Shown here: positions 62,343 to 64,000 of the stretch, piece by piece
Layout: each line of letters begins with the position of its first letter
Position numbering within the stretch: position 1 is the first letter of the stretch
Assembly: GCA_024707145.1 (NCBI GenBank)
Contig: JANQAI010000005.1
Coordinates: forward strand, 310,001 to 374,000
Length of the DNA stretch: 64,000 nt
Direction: 5' to 3'
Source of the DNA: Magnetospirillum sp.
Lineage (GTDB): Bacteria > Pseudomonadota > Alphaproteobacteria > Rhodospirillales > Magnetospirillaceae
Notes under the pieces: model-generated
What the model saw: the letters and a program-made list of their open reading frames with translations, nothing else
The model's database searches: none
Told to the model about the DNA's origin: nothing
Translations under genes and position numbers: made by a program

Positions 62343-64000
62343 TTATTCCGCCGCCTTGGTCGTCGGCTTGGCGGCGGGGTCCTGCAGGGCCTTCAGCAGT
62401 TCCTCGCGCACTTGGTCCAGCTTGCGTTCGTGGCTGACCTTCAGGCCGAAGATGTCCTTGACGTAGAACACGTCCACCACCCGCTCGCCATAGGTCGAGA
62501 TGTGGGCCGAGGCGATCTGCAGGCCGGCCCGGGTCATGGCGGCGGTCAGCGCGTACAGCAGGCCGGGGCGGTCGCGGCCGTTGACCTCCAACAAGGTGTG
62601 GTTGGTGGAGGCCTTGTTGTCGATGATGACGCGCGGCGGCACCTTGAACACGTGGGCGCGGGTGGGCAGCTTGCCCTTGCGGGCCAGCAGCTCCTTTTCC
62701 AGCCGCATGCGGCCAGACAGCACCTGCTCCACCACCGTGGACAGCTTGGCCAGCTTGGGCGGCGAATCGAAGGCGCCGCCCTCGGAATCCTGCACCCAGA
62801 AGGTGTCCAGCGCCATGCCGTTGGCCAGGGTGATGATCTTGGCGTCGACGATGTTGGCGCCCGACACCGCCATGGCTCCGGCGATCTGCGAGAACAGGCC
62901 GGGATGGTCGCTGGTGTAGACGGTGATTTCGGTGACGGAACGCTTTGAATCCACCCGCGATTCCACCGTCAGCGGCGCGTGGGACGCTTCGGCCTCGCGC
63001 ACCAGCCGGGCATGGCGCAGGTGGGTGGCGGTGTCGAACGAGGTCCAGTAATTGGGATAGCCGCGCCCCAGATGGGCGTCGATGTCGGCCTCGGGCCATT
63101 TGGCGGCGGCCAGCTCGGCGCGCAGGGCGTCCTGGGCCGCCTGGATGCGCGATTCGCGCCCGGCCGCCAGGCCGCCCAGCATGACCTCTTCCGAGCGCTG
63201 GTACAGCTCGCGCAGCAGGCCGCCCTTCCAGCCGTTCCACACGTTGGGGCCGACGGCGCGGATGTCGGCCACGGTCAGGCACAGCAGCAGGCGCAGCCGC
63301 TCGGGGCTCTGCACCCGCGCGACGAAATCGGCGATGGTCTTGGGATCGTCGATGTCGCGCTTGAAGGCGATGCGGCTCATGGTCAGATGCTCCTGCACCA
63401 GCCAGGCCACCGTCTCGGTCTCGGCCTCGGACAGGCCGAAGCGCGGGCACAGCTTCTTGGCCACCTCGGCGCCCAGGACGGAATGGTCGCCGTTGCGGCC
63501 CTTGGCGATGTCGTGCAGCAGCACCGACAGGTAGAGCACGTCGCGCGACGCCACCTTGTGGATGACTTCCGAGGAGACCGGCGCGTCCCCCTTCAGCTCG
63601 CCGTTCTCGATGGCGTGCAGAATGCCGATGGCCTGCACCGTGTGCTCGTCCACCGTGTAGACATGGTACATGTCGTACTGCATCTGGGCGACGACGCGGC
63701 CGAAATCGGGGATGAAGCGGCTCATCACCCCGGCCTCGTTCATGTGCCGCAGCGCCACCTCGGGGTTCTTGCGACTGGTCAGCATGGCCATGAACAGGCG
63801 GTTGGCTTCCTTGTCCTCGCGCACCTTGGCGTCGATGCGCCTGAGGTTGCGGTGCACCAGGTCGAGCGCGCGGGGATGGATGTCCAGGTCGTTTTCCAGC
63901 GCCGCGTGGAACAGGCGGATCATGGCCACCGGGTCCTTCTCGAACTGGTCGTCGCCGACGCAGTTCAGGCGGTCGCCCTCCATCTTGAAGCCCGATACGG
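62343..64000 (-). CDS. glnD: PII uridylyltransferase / uridylyl-removing enzyme, 5' end outside window
   Basis: The C-terminal 552 residues of GlnD, the nitrogen sensor that uridylylates and de-uridylylates PII. Present are the end of the helical region (MEGDRLNCVGDDQFEKDPVA), the HD domain (LSVLLHDIAKGRNGDHSVLG, TVAWLVQEHLTMSRIAFKRD) with the HD metal pair, and two ACT domains (TEITVYTSDHPGLFSQIAGA and TLLEVNGRDRPGLLYALTAA). The nucleotidyltransferase domain lies beyond base 64000. Ends with a Lys/Thr-rich tail (PAAKPTTKAAE). Confidence 0.96.
   Translation of the reverse strand, partial: VSGFKMEGDRLNCVGDDQFEKDPVAMIRLFHAALENDLDIHPRALDLVHRNLRRIDAKVREDKEANRLFMAMLTSRKNPEVALRHMNEAGVMSRFIPDFGRVVAQMQYDMYHVYTVDEHTVQAIGILHAIENGELKGDAPVSSEVIHKVASRDVLYLSVLLHDIAKGRNGDHSVLGAEVAKKLCPRFGLSEAETETVAWLVQEHLTMSRIAFKRDIDDPKTIADFVARVQSPERLRLLLCLTVADIRAVGPNVWNGWKGGLLRELYQRSEEVMLGGLAAGRESRIQAAQDALRAELAAAKWPEADIDAHLGRGYPNYWTSFDTATHLRHARLVREAEASHAPLTVESRVDSKRSVTEITVYTSDHPGLFSQIAGAMAVSGANIVDAKIITLANGMALDTFWVQDSEGGAFDSPPKLAKLSTVVEQVLSGRMRLEKELLARKGKLPTRAHVFKVPPRVIIDNKASTNHTLLEVNGRDRPGLLYALTAAMTRAGLQIASAHISTYGERVVDVFYVKDIFGLKVSHERKLDQVREELLKALQDPAAKPTTKAAE

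Overview
The window is a high-GC, gene-dense stretch of chromosome with no rRNA, tRNA, insertion sequence, phage or CRISPR that I can recognise. Gene families and gene order suggest an alphaproteobacterium of the Rhodospirillales, most like Magnetospirillum/Paramagnetospirillum. The reasons are a hemCDXY-type heme operon, a HemY with a C-terminal zinc ribbon, a long chemoreceptor with a PilZ-like tail, an intracellular PHA depolymerase, a bacteriohemerythrin and an aerobic-type CobN. The genus is inferred, not proven.

Layout. 1-5,000: an envelope cluster resembling E. coli yraLMNOP (rsmI, divergent lpoA/lppC, yraN, BON lipoprotein) followed by a SirB1-family gene and gshB. 5,160-9,250: heme operon hemC, hemD-hemX fusion, hemY. 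9,300-12,020: tsaD, an iron alcohol dehydrogenase and a small methyltransferase. 12,040-17,440: first cobalamin block (cobU, cobW, cobN). 17,500-30,840: mixed housekeeping genes (pstB-phoU, ppa, ald, ampG, EmrAB-type efflux, stress protein, HNH protein, esterase, gluQ, chemoreceptor, secreted repeat protein). 30,865-45,015: main cobalamin region (cobO, cobQ, cobD, cbiX, cobH fusion, cobL, cobI, cbiG-cobJ, cobM), interrupted by a histidine kinase and by three small antisense genes. 45,060-50,760: RHH protein, PBP1A-type synthase, DUF1275, YgjP-type peptidase, YcgN, phaZ. 50,996-54,504: cobB, sco1, a TauE/SafE-like copper-motif protein, cobA. 54,550-64,000: bacteriohemerythrin, YdjM-like protein, nitroreductase, deacetylase, NifU-like, Usp, TIGR02186, DUF2333, murJ and a partial glnD.

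How the genes work together. hemC and hemD make uroporphyrinogen III, and cobA and cobI methylate it towards precorrin-3. CobJ, CobM, CobL and CobH build the corrin ring. CobB, CobN, CobO, CobQ, CobD and CobU carry out amidation, cobalt insertion, adenosylation and nucleotide-loop steps. A late chelatase subunit (CobN) and an early chelatase (CbiX with a MxCxxC motif and His-rich tail) occur together, as does a CbiG domain fused to CobJ, so the route is a mixture of aerobic-type and anaerobic-type parts. cobF, cobG, cobK, cobS, cobT, cobC and cobV are not in the window.

Two things cut across the annotation. First, about a dozen otherwise well-conserved genes carry single-base frame breaks. 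Eight of the ten one-base insertions sit on or beside an AGCT tetranucleotide, and the three one-base losses lie in or next to C or G runs, which looks more like a systematic consensus error than decay. Second, there is a family of G/C hairpin elements (CCCTCTCCCGC-type arms), one copy of which lies inside the cobN reading frame, plus two other families of intergenic inverted repeats.
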